Positions 26,408 to 36,133 are shown, counted from the stretch's first letter. The stretch: DNA of 64,000 bases from Parapedobacter tibetensis (GCF_024643205.1 NZ_JAMKQJ010000018.1:45436-109435), one strand, 5' to 3'. A program made the numbers and translations. The notes: generated by a model not told the origin, from the sequence alone.

Positions 26408-29400
26408 ATGAAATTCGGTAAACCAATCCAATATTTCCTGGTGATGAAGCTAACCGCAATATTGTTGTTCGCCGGCGTGTTTAACGTCTCAGCCTATACC
26501 TATGCGCAGCGTATCAGCCTGGCGGTGCAGGACGCATCGCTGGAATCCGTCCTACTGTCAATACAAGAACAGAGTGGATACAGTTTCCTTTTCAGGGCGG
26601 CCTATTTTGACGAGGCGAAGCCCGTGACACTCACTGTTAGAAACAAACCCGTAAAAGAGGTATTGCCCCAGTTGATGGTCGCACAACCCTTTGACTACCG
26701 AGTCAATGGCCGAGTGGTGACGCTCATTCCCAAACCGGCGACTCCGGAAACGTTGCCCGTAGCAGTCAGCCAGGCCGATCCACCGCAAAGGCAGGTGAGT
26801 GGTACCGTGACTGATGAGCAAGGAAAACCTTTAGGAGGTGTGTCCATCGCGGTCAAAGGCAGCGACCGTACGGACGTGACCGACGGCGAGGGGAATTTTA
26901 ACGTTGCCGCCGATGTGGGCGACGTACTGGCTTTTTCATTCGTCGGCTTCCAACCACAGGAAGTGACGATCTCCACTTTGTCAACGTTGGAAATTGTCTT
27001 GATCGCCGACATGCAAAACCTCAACGAGGTCGTCGTTGTTGGCTACGGCACGCAGAAGCGCGTTAACCTCGCCGGGTCGGTAGCTTCCATTACGGGAGAT
27101 GAAATTACCAAAACGCCGGTTGCTTCCGTGTCAAACACCTTGGCAGGGCGTCTTCCGGGATTGATCACGCTGCAATCTACCGGCCTGCCTGGTTCAGATA
27201 ACGCGACCCTGAAAATCCGTGGCTTTGACGGGCCTTTGGTGCTGATCGACGGCTCCGAAGGTAACATCAATGCCATCGATGCCAACGAAATTGAATCCAT
27301 CTCCGTACTGAAGGATGCTTCGGCGTCCATCTACGGTGCGCGCGCGGGCAACGGGGTCATCCTGATCACCACAAAAAGGGGGCAGACGGGAAAGCCGACG
27401 CTCACGCTCAACACCTCCACCACATGGCAGGGGATTACCAACATGCCACGCATGGCCTCATCGGGCCAACTGGCAGAAATGCGCCGGGAAGGCCACATCC
27501 AGGGCGGCCAACCCGAAGCAACAGCACCTTACACGCTGGATGAGATCCAGAAATTTTACGAAGGTGGCGATCCACAATATCCCAATACCGATTGGTATGG
27601 TCTGCTCATCCGGACGTGGTCGCCGCAACAGCAACATAATCTCTCCGTAAGAGGTGGCAGCGAAAAAATTAAATATTATGGCTTCCTCGGCTACCTCAAG
27701 CAGGAAACATTCTTCAAGCGGAGCGATGCCGGATTCCAGCGCTATAACCTCCGTTCCAACATCGATGCCACGATTACCGAGGGGTTGACCGCGCGGATGG
27801 ACCTATCCACCTCGATCAGCATGCGCGATTATACCACCCGGAATCTGGACGACAATATCTGGGGTGACTTCTGGAATACTCAACCCATGTATCCCGCCGA
27901 GTTTCCCGATAAGGACAAGATACCTTATGCCGAAGGTGGTGGTACGGGCGGTGCTCACATCACGACCGACCGGAAACTATCTGGTTACAGCGACCGCCGG
28001 AGCCAGGACCTCCGGGCCGTATTCGAACTTGCTTACGATTTCCGCCCCGTTCCGGGCTTAAAGGCGAAAGCACTCGTAGATTACAAACAGAACTACTCAT
28101 CGACCAAAAACTTTTCCAAGCCGGTTCCATTCTATCGGTATGACTTCGCAGCCGATGTATATACGCATGCGGGAGCCTTCGGCAGCACGGCGAACCTTTC
28201 CTACAACCTGCCCAGTGGACGACAAATCCTGTCGCAAGGCTCCCTCGCGTACGACCGGGTGTTCAATGACGTGCACGACCTGAGCATACTGGCGCTGTTT
28301 GAGTCGACCGATTATTACGACGACTTCGTTGCAGCTGCCCGTTCAAATTTTATCACGCCCGAAATCGACCAGATGCTGGCTGGCAGCACCGAGGGGATGA
28401 CCAATAATGCGGGTACCGTGGAGATGGGACGGATGAGCTGGGTGGGACGTCTGAACTATTCGTTTGACAACCGATACATCGTGGAAGCCACCTTGCGTGC
28501 CGACGCTTCTGCCAAATTCCCTCCCGCTACACGGTGGGGCTACTTCCCCGGCATCTCCCTCGCCTGGCGATTGGAACAAGAGGCCTTCTTCAGCGACGTT
28601 GTTGCCTTGGACGCCCTGAAGCTGCGTGCCAGCTACGGCGCCTCCGGCAATGACAACGTTGGGAATTTCGCTTACATTACCGGATATGACATCAGTGGCT
28701 CCGCAACCGGAGGTTCTTACATTTGGGGCAGTGGCCGGTATCCCGGCATCCTTTCCAAAGGACTGCCAAATCCGCTTCTGACCTGGGAAAAGCTAAAGAT
28801 ATACAACCTAGGAACGGACTTCTCGTTTTGGAAAGGAAAGTTCTACGGCTCGCTGGACGCATTCTACCGCGAACGGACGGGTATTCCGGCCAACCGCCTC
28901 GTTACCCTGCCCTCCACTTTCGGGGCATCACTGCCGGCTGAAAACCTCAACAGTACCGATACACGCGGCTTTGAGTTAATGCTGGCTACCCGGAGCCAGG
29001 CATCCGACCTGCACTGGGACATCCGCGGCAACATCTCTTGGGCACGCTCGAAGTGGATCGATTACGAAGAACCCCAATACGTAGACGCCGACCAAGAACG
29101 GATCAATAAAAAATCAGGCCAGTGGACGGATCGTACGTTTGGTTATCTATCGAATGGCCTCTTTACCAGCCAGGAAGAGATCGACAACCTGCCCTATGAT
29201 CAGGATTTACGCGACAATGCCACGTTACGTCCCGGCGATGTCAAATACCTGGATTCCAACGGCGATGGGGTGATCGATTGGAAAGATCAGGTCGAGATCG
29301 GCCAGGGTACCGTTCCCACCTGGATTGTGGGGCTGAATCCCACGTTCCAGTACAAAGGATTCGACCTGGACTTCCTGTTGCAAGGTGCACTGGGATTCCA

Positions 29401-29770
29401 TGTGGTGGCTTCCATCAACGGTAATTCGGAAGAATTTTACAACAACCGCTGGACGGCCGAAAACAACAACCGAAATGCCATCATCCCACGTCTGGGCGGT
29501 GCACCATCCAATGGATGGCTATCGGATTACCGGCTGATGAAAGGTGACTATCTACGCCTGAAATCCGTCAATATCGGTTATACATTCAAGAAGGGAACGT
29601 TCGGATCGGTGGGTATCCAAAGCCTCCGCCTCTTCGCCTCCGGCGTGAACCTCTTCACGTTCAGCGCGCTCAACAAATATACGCTCGACCCCGAAATGCC
29701 TTCCGGCAGGGGATCCCGGTACTATCCGCAACAGCGCAACCTGTCGTTCGGATTGACACTCATCCTCTAG
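26408..29770 (+). CDS. SusC/RagA-family TonB-dependent transporter with STN domain (locus 2)
   Basis: A 1120-residue outer-membrane transporter. Signal region to about residue 35 (ending SAYTYAQ), STN domain at about 40-105 (ISLAVQDASLESVLLSIQEQ), carboxypeptidase-regulatory-like domain (VSGTVTDEQGKPLGGVSIAV), then the classic TonB box/plug junction NEVVVVGYGTQKRVNLAGSV, plug motif SVLKDASASIYGARAGNGVI, and the barrel ending in LSFGLTLIL. It should signal to the adjacent FecR/sigma pair when substrate binds. Confidence 0.96.
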   Translation: MKFGKPIQYFLVMKLTAILLFAGVFNVSAYTYAQRISLAVQDASLESVLLSIQEQSGYSFLFRAAYFDEAKPVTLTVRNKPVKEVLPQLMVAQPFDYRVNGRVVTLIPKPATPETLPVAVSQADPPQRQVSGTVTDEQGKPLGGVSIAVKGSDRTDVTDGEGNFNVAADVGDVLAFSFVGFQPQEVTISTLSTLEIVLIADMQNLNEVVVVGYGTQKRVNLAGSVASITGDEITKTPVASVSNTLAGRLPGLITLQSTGLPGSDNATLKIRGFDGPLVLIDGSEGNINAIDANEIESISVLKDASASIYGARAGNGVILITTKRGQTGKPTLTLNTSTTWQGITNMPRMASSGQLAEMRREGHIQGGQPEATAPYTLDEIQKFYEGGDPQYPNTDWYGLLIRTWSPQQQHNLSVRGGSEKIKYYGFLGYLKQETFFKRSDAGFQRYNLRSNIDATITEGLTARMDLSTSISMRDYTTRNLDDNIWGDFWNTQPMYPAEFPDKDKIPYAEGGGTGGAHITTDRKLSGYSDRRSQDLRAVFELAYDFRPVPGLKAKALVDYKQNYSSTKNFSKPVPFYRYDFAADVYTHAGAFGSTANLSYNLPSGRQILSQGSLAYDRVFNDVHDLSILALFESTDYYDDFVAAARSNFITPEIDQMLAGSTEGMTNNAGTVEMGRMSWVGRLNYSFDNRYIVEATLRADASAKFPPATRWGYFPGISLAWRLEQEAFFSDVVALDALKLRASYGASGNDNVGNFAYITGYDISGSATGGSYIWGSGRYPGILSKGLPNPLLTWEKLKIYNLGTDFSFWKGKFYGSLDAFYRERTGIPANRLVTLPSTFGASLPAENLNSTDTRGFELMLATRSQASDLHWDIRGNISWARSKWIDYEEPQYVDADQERINKKSGQWTDRTFGYLSNGLFTSQEEIDNLPYDQDLRDNATLRPGDVKYLDSNGDGVIDWKDQVEIGQGTVPTWIVGLNPTFQYKGFDLDFLLQGALGFHVVASINGNSEEFYNNRWTAENNNRNAIIPRLGGAPSNGWLSDYRLMKGDYLRLKSVNIGYTFKKGTFGSVGIQSLRLFASGVNLFTFSALNKYTLDPEMPSGRGSRYYPQQRNLSFGLTLIL

Positions 29771-29803
29771 GACAAGATTTTGGAAAAAGTCACATTAATT
29801 AAA

Positions 29804-31612
29804 ATGAACATGTCAACTAATTACAATATAAAATTTATTGGCCGGGCGATAATCCCGAGCCTCCTGATACTTTTTTCTGCCTGCAACGTGCTGGACAAAG
29901 AGCCGCTGGACGTTATTCCCGAAACCATCGTATGGAATGACGAAAAGCTGGTAGATGCCTATCTGACCGGTGCTTACCTGATTACCACTGTGCTGCAGAA
30001 CGAAGCCGATGACGTACACAACTCGGGAAAGCCTTTTTTCTCGATCTTTTACGTCAATAATGTGAGCGACGAGTCGAAATCGACTTCCAATTTTTCGGGC
30101 AACGCCTACCAATTCAAGGTGAATGGCCTCAAGATCAACGGTGGACTGTTGGAGTACTGGGAAAGGCCCTACCAAGTAATCCGTACCTTGAATGAGATCA
30201 TCGAAAAGCTGCCTTCATCCAAGGTAAGTGAAACGTTCAAGACGCAAAAGATTGCCGAAGCGAGGTTCCTACGGGCCTTCAATTATTTTTACATGGTGAA
30301 GCGCTATGGTGGGTTGCCGTTAATCATGAAGGTACAGCAAGATACCGACCCACGGGAAGAATTATACCCGAAGCGCAACACCGAGCAGGAAGTGTATGAT
30401 TTCATCATTGCCGAAGGCCTGGCCATCGTGGACGACCTTCCGGAAATCGACGGCACCAATTGGGGCCGTCCGTCCCGGTACGCGGCACTCGCCCTCGTTT
30501 CGCGTGCGGCGCTTTATGCCGGTAGTATTGCCGAACACGGCGAAGTTGAGCTGGACGGCGTGATTGGGATCGAGCGCGGGCAGGCAGCGCGCTATTACGA
30601 AGCATCCCTGGAAGCCTCCACACAGATCATCAATGATGGGCGATTCCAACTTTATAATGCCAATCCCGATAAAACCCTCAATTTCAGGGAGCTTTTCCTC
30701 ACCAAGCGCAACGCTGAAGTAATCTTCGCGGTGCAGCACGACGGCAGTGATAAGGATTATGCAGGTGCCGGCTGGGCCTATGATTACTTCCAATGTCCTT
30801 TTCCTAATGGTTGGGCCAATGGTATCCACGATGCGCCTTACCTCGAGTTTGCCGAGGTATTTGAATACGTAGATGGTAGGCCGGGCACGGTCGATTTTGA
30901 TGGCCTGAAGGGACAGCTGATTACGACCGAGGAATTGTGGGCGGGCAAGGATCCACGCTTTTTGGCCACGGTATACACCCAAGATACGAAATGGCAAGGG
31001 CGTAACCTGGATTTCTACAACGGTATCCGGCAAGAAGACGGTACGGTATTGACTACTGGTTCCTATAAAGGCGTGCTCGCCAATGGCGACCAGAAGGTTA
31101 CCCAAACCGGTTTCGGGGTACTCAAATACCTGGATGAAAAGAAAGACAATGGCAACAGCTCCTCTGCAGGCATATTCGGGTCAACCCAAGATTTCATTGT
31201 TTTCCGTTACGCCGAAATGATGCTCAACTACGCCGAAGCAGCCTACGCATTGGGCAGGCACAATGAAGCGCTGGACGCGTTAAACCAGGTGCGCGAGCGG
31301 GCAGGCATCTCGCAATTGACTTCCTTAACATTGGAGCGTATCCAAAATGAGCGTCGTGTTGAACTCGCGTTTGAAGGCCACCGTTATTGGGACCTCAGGC
31401 GCTGGCGCATTGCGGAAGACTATCTATCCCGTAACCTGAGTGGGATCCGGTATATTCTGGACTACACCACCCGCAAGTTTTTGGTGGAAAAACGGCTGAA
31501 TCTGGATGGCGCTGTTAGTCCGCCCATCTTCGAGCAGCAACATTACTACTTCCCCATCACGCTGGCACGTACCGCCAACAATCCCAATTTGGTTGAAAAT
31601 CCAGGTTATTAA
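29804..31612 (+). CDS. SusD/RagB-family lipoprotein (locus 2)
   Basis: Nutrient-binding lid of the locus 2 SusC transporter, about 602 residues from the ATG at 29804. A TTG at 29780 and an ATG at 29810 are also in frame. The lipobox is LLILFSACN. SusD hallmarks are EARFLRAFNYFYMVKRYGGL, FRYAEMMLNYAEAAYALGRH and RRVELAFEGHRYWDLRRWRI. It starts about 30 bp after susC, consistent with one operon, and is followed 13 bp later by the metallophosphoesterase. Confidence 0.95.
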   Translation: MNMSTNYNIKFIGRAIIPSLLILFSACNVLDKEPLDVIPETIVWNDEKLVDAYLTGAYLITTVLQNEADDVHNSGKPFFSIFYVNNVSDESKSTSNFSGNAYQFKVNGLKINGGLLEYWERPYQVIRTLNEIIEKLPSSKVSETFKTQKIAEARFLRAFNYFYMVKRYGGLPLIMKVQQDTDPREELYPKRNTEQEVYDFIIAEGLAIVDDLPEIDGTNWGRPSRYAALALVSRAALYAGSIAEHGEVELDGVIGIERGQAARYYEASLEASTQIINDGRFQLYNANPDKTLNFRELFLTKRNAEVIFAVQHDGSDKDYAGAGWAYDYFQCPFPNGWANGIHDAPYLEFAEVFEYVDGRPGTVDFDGLKGQLITTEELWAGKDPRFLATVYTQDTKWQGRNLDFYNGIRQEDGTVLTTGSYKGVLANGDQKVTQTGFGVLKYLDEKKDNGNSSSAGIFGSTQDFIVFRYAEMMLNYAEAAYALGRHNEALDALNQVRERAGISQLTSLTLERIQNERRVELAFEGHRYWDLRRWRIAEDYLSRNLSGIRYILDYTTRKFLVEKRLNLDGAVSPPIFEQQHYYFPITLARTANNPNLVENPGY

Positions 31613-31625
31613 TATCCCAGCAATC

Positions 31626-32582
31626 ATGAACATAAAAGTCCATATGCTTGCCTTGATCCCCCTGCTGGCGGGATCCATCCATGTGCAAGCGCAACAATTT
31701 ACCATACCGGTTTTCCCGGATACGCAAAGCGAAGTCGGGAGCATGCCCGAGCAATTCTACAGCCAGATCAGGTGGATTGCCGATCACAAGGACTCCCTGC
31801 ATATCCCGATCGTCTTGCACGTAGGTGATGTCGTCAACTTCGACAATCACAACCACTGGGAGGTGGCCAGTATCGGATTTGATACGCTAGATCAATACCG
31901 TATCCCTTATGCGATTGCGTTGGGCAACCACGATGGTGAAGCCGTGGGGCGTTATAGCGGAAGCGCGGCACCGGGGAACGTGAACCAGAATTTGCGGAAG
32001 ACCGCAAAGTTCAATGCCTATTTTCCCACACACCGGTTCATCACCCAACGTGGACGGTATGAGCCGGGGAAAAGTGATAATGCCTATTACACGTTCAAGG
32101 CGGGTAACACCAATTGGCTGGTGATCGCGCTTGAATTTTGTCCGCGTATGGGGGCTATCAACTGGGCGGGTGACATCGCTGCGCGATACGATGATTACAA
32201 TGTGATTCTATTGACACATTATCACCTCAACCCCCGGGGAGAAATTGTACAGAATAATGCAGGCTACGGCGATTTCAGTCCGCAAACGGTATTCGACCGA
32301 CTCATTAAAACCCATCCCAATATCCGTTTCGTGCTCAGCGGCCACGTGATGCGCTCCGCATTGAAGATTGACACGCGGGAAGACGGAACGAACGTCTACC
32401 AGCTCCTGCAAAATTATCAAAATGACGACCATGGCGGCGGTTATCTGCGGTTATTGCATTTCGATATCGGGAAAGGCACGGTGGAAGCCACGATGTACTC
32501 CCCTTTTTACGACAAAAACGACGACGGGTCCAGGTATGCGCTTGAGGGCGTCGAATTTCTAAAAATGAATACCAAAAACTAG
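31626..32582 (+). CDS. Secreted calcineurin-like metallophosphoesterase
   Basis: A 318-residue protein with a signal peptide (LIPLLAGSIHVQAQ). Metallophosphoesterase motifs appear in order: FPDTQ (D-x-H-like metal site), VLHVGDVVNF (GDxx), LGNHDGEAV (GNHD), LLTHYHLN and LSGHVMRS (GHxx). Substrate unknown; the location directly behind susD suggests it removes phosphate-linked groups from the glycan or scavenges released phosphate. The ATG at 31626 follows the susD stop by 13 bp and precedes a good signal peptide, so the longer in-frame extension overlapping susD is rejected. Confidence 0.88.
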   Translation: MNIKVHMLALIPLLAGSIHVQAQQFTIPVFPDTQSEVGSMPEQFYSQIRWIADHKDSLHIPIVLHVGDVVNFDNHNHWEVASIGFDTLDQYRIPYAIALGNHDGEAVGRYSGSAAPGNVNQNLRKTAKFNAYFPTHRFITQRGRYEPGKSDNAYYTFKAGNTNWLVIALEFCPRMGAINWAGDIAARYDDYNVILLTHYHLNPRGEIVQNNAGYGDFSPQTVFDRLIKTHPNIRFVLSGHVMRSALKIDTREDGTNVYQLLQNYQNDDHGGGYLRLLHFDIGKGTVEATMYSPFYDKNDDGSRYALEGVEFLKMNTKN

Positions 32583-32588
32583 GAAATC

Positions 32589-34487
32589 ATGAAAACTCGC
32601 ACAAAAAACAACCATTGGACAAAATCAGTGACCTTGGCGGTCACCACCGTGCTCTTACTGACGATGCCATGCTTCGCGGTAGATTACTTTGTAGACCCAG
32701 TGTCCGGCAACGACAGTAACGCAGGCACATCTACCGGAAATGCGTGGAAGAACCTCGACAATGTGATCGCGACAAAATCTTTTGCTTCCGGTGATGTGAT
32801 CTATTTAATGGATGGCGATCATGGTGTCGTTACCCTGAAGAAACGGAATACGGGTTATGTACAAGTTAAAAAGTACGCATCGCATAGCCCCCGGATCCGA
32901 ACCCTGAAGGTAAGGGGCGGGGCGTACTGGACATTTGACGGGATTGACTTCCATGCAGGCACCCCACCGGCCAACCCGGCTAATAATCAGCTTGTACACC
33001 CTGTTTCGCCGGTTTACGCATCGTCACTGATCCAGATTACCAAAAACTATGACGATGACAGTGTGCCGAGCTATTTAACATTCACGCATTGTAATGTTTA
33101 CTCCGCTGCGAATACAGCGTCTTGGGCCATCGCGGACTGGCGGGAAAACGTATGGAATGGGGTGGTCATTTATAATTATGCCGAACGGATCACCTTTGAT
33201 AGCTGCCACGTCTATAATGTAAACTTTGCTTTTGCAGCAAATGGAGGCTTTAATGAACCCGGTGTACGGCATATTGTTGTCAGGAACTCTACCATAGAAA
33301 ATTTTTCAGCCGATGGGCTTCAAATCTTTTGCTCAAATGCTCATATCGAAAGAAATATAATCCGGAACGCCTATATCATCTCTGGTAATCACTATGATAT
33401 GATACAGGGAACCGCGACCAATACCGTGAATGGCGAAACCGTATCAACATCAGTGACCCTCCGGAGAAATCTGCTCATTGATGCTACGGCGGATCGAATT
33501 GCGAATGACATGACACCTCAAGGGAAAGTGCAAGGTATTGGCTGTTTTGACGGATGGTTTGTGAATTGGCGTATCGACAACAACATCGTAGCCAACAACA
33601 ATCCACATGGTATATCCTTATTAGGTGGCAAAGACAGTTATGTGGTTAATAATACGGTTGTGCGTAATCCACATACCTATGGCGCCACGAATGAACAGCC
33701 GTTTATCCTGCTGGAACCCTATAAAAGCAATGCAAATTTTCCCAGTACCAATAACTATGTGGTCAATAACATCGCTGAGGTTATAAAAAATTGGTCGAAA
33801 GACCCAGACTCTACAAATACCTTTAGCAACAACTATGCTCCTGCAGCAGGTGGACCGTTTCCATATACCCAGACGTTTGTTAATTACGCAGCATACAACT
33901 TTAGGTTAGCACCTACGGCAGGTTGGGTGTATGAACAAGGCATGATGGATAGTCATATACACAACAAAGATTATGACGGGGTGACCAGGACCATTCCATA
34001 CGATATCGGAGCCTTCGAAACCTCCTCGGGTAACTCCCTGGGAGCGGTCACTATTCATTCAGCCAATATGAGAAATGGCCGTCTGGATGTGAGTTGGAAG
34101 GTGAATGACGTGCGTGTTCGTGTGCTGAGGTATGAAGTGGAACTGTCCAAACAGGATGGTGATTTTGAAAAAGTGGGGGAGCTACGGCCTGATCAAGGAG
34201 GGAGGCTATCGGAACGCTTTGACCTTTCCATTCCGATCGGAGGCGGTGCGATGTTGGTGAGCGCGATCGTGTTGTTACCGTTGGTTTTCCGGCGGCGGGA
34301 TCACCGTAAAAACAATCGAAAGGTTGGGTTCATTCTGTTGCTGTCGGGTGTTTTACTGAGCCTGACGATTTGGTCGTGTGAAAAGCGCACGGAAGGATGG
34401 GACGAAGGGGCCATGGAGGTTAGGATTGTCAGTTTTTACGACGACAACACAAAAGACTATTCAGCACCCGTATCGGTGCGCCCGTGA
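32589..34487 (+). CDS. Secreted right-handed beta-helix protein with C-terminal Fn3-like domain split by a membrane hairpin
   Basis: A 632-residue protein with a signal peptide ending near CFAVDYFVDP. Residues about 35-480 form a right-handed parallel beta-helix of the polysaccharide lyase/pectate-lyase-like type (VDPVSGNDSNAGTSTGNAWK, IENFSADGLQIFCSNAHIER, VVNNTVVRNPHTYG). The catalytic family cannot be assigned. The C-terminus is odd: an Fn3-like strand set (LRYEVELSKQDGDFEKVGEL) is interrupted by two hydrophobic helices (about 551-567 and 579-595) with a basic RRRDHRKNNRK loop between, before the domain closes with VRIVSFYDDNTKDYSAPVSV. It is the last gene of locus 2, 6 bp after the phosphoesterase. 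Confidence 0.82.
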   Translation: MKTRTKNNHWTKSVTLAVTTVLLLTMPCFAVDYFVDPVSGNDSNAGTSTGNAWKNLDNVIATKSFASGDVIYLMDGDHGVVTLKKRNTGYVQVKKYASHSPRIRTLKVRGGAYWTFDGIDFHAGTPPANPANNQLVHPVSPVYASSLIQITKNYDDDSVPSYLTFTHCNVYSAANTASWAIADWRENVWNGVVIYNYAERITFDSCHVYNVNFAFAANGGFNEPGVRHIVVRNSTIENFSADGLQIFCSNAHIERNIIRNAYIISGNHYDMIQGTATNTVNGETVSTSVTLRRNLLIDATADRIANDMTPQGKVQGIGCFDGWFVNWRIDNNIVANNNPHGISLLGGKDSYVVNNTVVRNPHTYGATNEQPFILLEPYKSNANFPSTNNYVVNNIAEVIKNWSKDPDSTNTFSNNYAPAAGGPFPYTQTFVNYAAYNFRLAPTAGWVYEQGMMDSHIHNKDYDGVTRTIPYDIGAFETSSGNSLGAVTIHSANMRNGRLDVSWKVNDVRVRVLRYEVELSKQDGDFEKVGELRPDQGGRLSERFDLSIPIGGGAMLVSAIVLLPLVFRRRDHRKNNRKVGFILLLSGVLLSLTIWSCEKRTEGWDEGAMEVRIVSFYDDNTKDYSAPVSVRP

Positions 34488-34747
34488 TGGCAGGCGGATT
34501 TGTTCTATCCGTAGTCATCAGGCAAATTGGTGATCAAGAAGAGATTTATCGTAGTTGTACGTAGGTAATCTTTGTCGTGGATTATATAAAGGTCGGGAGA
34601 AAACTAGTTGGCTGTTAGTCGGATAGTGGGAACTTTTCGTGGCTTTTCAGCGCTTTTTGTGGAGTATTTGAGAAGAAATTTTGATTAACTGGTTTACAGA
34701 TAAATAATTACAGCAGTTTTTTCGCTTGCTGCATCCGGTAGCTCACG
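34488..34747. other. Intergenic region without recognisable gene
   Basis: About 260 bp following the last gene of locus 2. No convincing open frame, RNA gene or hairpin terminator was seen. Confidence 0.35.
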
Positions 34748-34954
34748 ATGACATCAAGTACCTTGAGTTCCTACTCGGCTATGCTCCACCAAACCCCTTC
34801 TCACTTTTTTATCCAGGCTCTGGAAGATTCGGAAATTTTGGAAGTGAACTACAATAAGTGGCTTCAGCTGCAAAATAACAACCCTTTTTGGAATAAGTTT
34901 CTGTGTCAGTCAATTAAAAATATTGAAGCTGTTTCATCTGTTTATTTTTAATTT
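34748..34954 (+). pseudogene. Crp/Fnr-family regulator fragment
   Basis: The 67-codon frame contains SYSAMLHQTPSHFFIQALED and ILEVNYNKWLQLQ, which match the middle of the cyclic-nucleotide-binding domain of Bacteroidota Crp-like proteins (around the TSYSSF..QTPS..YIQALED region). Both the N-terminal part of the domain and the whole C-terminal helix-turn-helix are missing; an in-frame stop lies just upstream. It is a remnant and should not be functional. Confidence 0.55.
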
Positions 34955-35034
34955 TCAATGGCCAGATGGAACCTTTGATGATTAAAAATAATCATTCCCC
35001 TGTGGGTTTAATGATTATTTTAATCATGTCGGTT

Positions 35035-35391
35035 TCATATAATCTTTTTATGTCGGTTTCCCCAAGCTTCCAGTTCTTTTACAATGGGGTCGAGTTCCCG
35101 GGTAATTGGCGTCAGTTCGTACTCTACCTTTGGGGGTACTTCGGCGTGGACGATACGTGTTATCAGTTTGTTAGCTTCCATCTTCCGTAATTGATAGGTG
35201 AGCATTCGTTCTGTAATACCGGGAACACTTTTTTTTAACTCGCAGAAACGCAACTTCCCATTTTCCAAAGCGCAACAGATCGCCAGCGTCCACAGACCAC
35301 TAAGAAGTTGAGTGGCATAGATGATGGAACAGCAGGAAGACAGGTTCTGCTTGTTTTCATGGTTGGTAGAGCTTTCCTTTATTTTAGTCAT
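35035..35391 (-). CDS. HxlR-family winged-helix transcriptional regulator
   Basis: A 118-residue DNA-binding protein with the HxlR pattern: a Cys near the N-terminus (SSCCSIIYATQLLSGLWTLA), FCELKKSVPGITERMLTYQL as the recognition region, and YELTPITRELDPIVKELEAW near the end. HxlR proteins often sense reactive electrophiles or redox state and control a neighbouring oxidoreductase. It is divergent from the RibD/DHFR-like reductase gene, about 100 bp apart, which makes that gene the likely target. Confidence 0.9.
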   Translation of the reverse strand: MTKIKESSTNHENKQNLSSCCSIIYATQLLSGLWTLAICCALENGKLRFCELKKSVPGITERMLTYQLRKMEANKLITRIVHAEVPPKVEYELTPITRELDPIVKELEAWGNRHKKII

Positions 35392-35500
35392 TGCTTACAT
35401 TAATGTTAGTGACATACAATGGGTCGTTAATATACAAAATTGTTAGCGTTTTTTTAGTTTTACAATGAAAATAAATCAGAAATCAAAGAAAATAGGACAA

Positions 35501-35989
35501 ATGAAGATAATTCTCTATGCCGGACTAACGGCAAACGGTAACTATGGTAGTAGTGATTCAGGTCAAATGCCAAAACAAGAAGAGTTAGATGACCTCTTCT
35601 CACACGCAATGGAAGCAGGTAATATCGTTTTAGGCCGCAGATCGTATGAAATATTTGGGGAGGAATTAAATCAAAACGGCCTCGATGTAGTTGTGGTGTC
35701 AACAAGTAAGATGTTCGAAGGGATAAAAACAGTCGGATCTCCCCAAGAAATGTTGGATTATTTGAATAAAAAGGGATATAAGCAAGCCTTCGTGGTGGGA
35801 GGTGTTACTTTACACAATTCCCTACTTACCAAAGACTTGGTAAATGAAATGTACATTAACATTAATCCATACATAGCAGAGGGGTTAGATTTAAGGCCAA
35901 CTGACGGAAAGTACCGAGACCTTGAGTTGCTCGGTCATAAGCACATTGGCGGAAATATTATACAGATTCAGTATAAAATGAACGGTTAA
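35501..35989 (+). CDS. Dihydrofolate reductase family protein (RibD C-terminal domain-like)
   Basis: A 162-residue NAD(P)H-dependent reductase-like protein. The fold is indicated by MKIILYAGLTANGNY, NIVLGRRSYEIF, VVVVSTSKMFEGIKTV, AFVVGGVTLHNSLLTKDLVN and MYININPYIAEG. The ATG at 35501 is preferred because the family strand beta-A starts at KIILYAGLTA, but a start at 35465 is possible. Substrate unknown. It is probably regulated by the divergent HxlR protein. Confidence 0.85.
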   Translation: MKIILYAGLTANGNYGSSDSGQMPKQEELDDLFSHAMEAGNIVLGRRSYEIFGEELNQNGLDVVVVSTSKMFEGIKTVGSPQEMLDYLNKKGYKQAFVVGGVTLHNSLLTKDLVNEMYININPYIAEGLDLRPTDGKYRDLELLGHKHIGGNIIQIQYKMNG

Positions 35990-36071
35990 CATAGGTCAAT
36001 GCAGGCTTGCTGCAAGCGGCAATTGTCCAAATTAACGCTGCTTCTTAGCGGCAGCCGAGTAGACCGATAAC

Positions 36072-36101
36072 TTGGCTTTTTTACGCAACTAATTATATTT
36101 G
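36072..36101 (+). promoter_or_regulatory. Promoter of the divIC/ftsB-like gene
   Basis: TTG at 36072-36074 and TATATTTG at 36094-36101 are separated by exactly 19 nt. The start codon follows at 36134. Confidence 0.75.
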
Positions 36102-36133
36102 CATAAAAACGCAAATTTAGCTAAGTTTGTATT

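Noticed and set aside
34966..35190. Plus-strand open frame of 74 codons
   Set aside because: It lies antisense to the HxlR regulator, which has clear family motifs.
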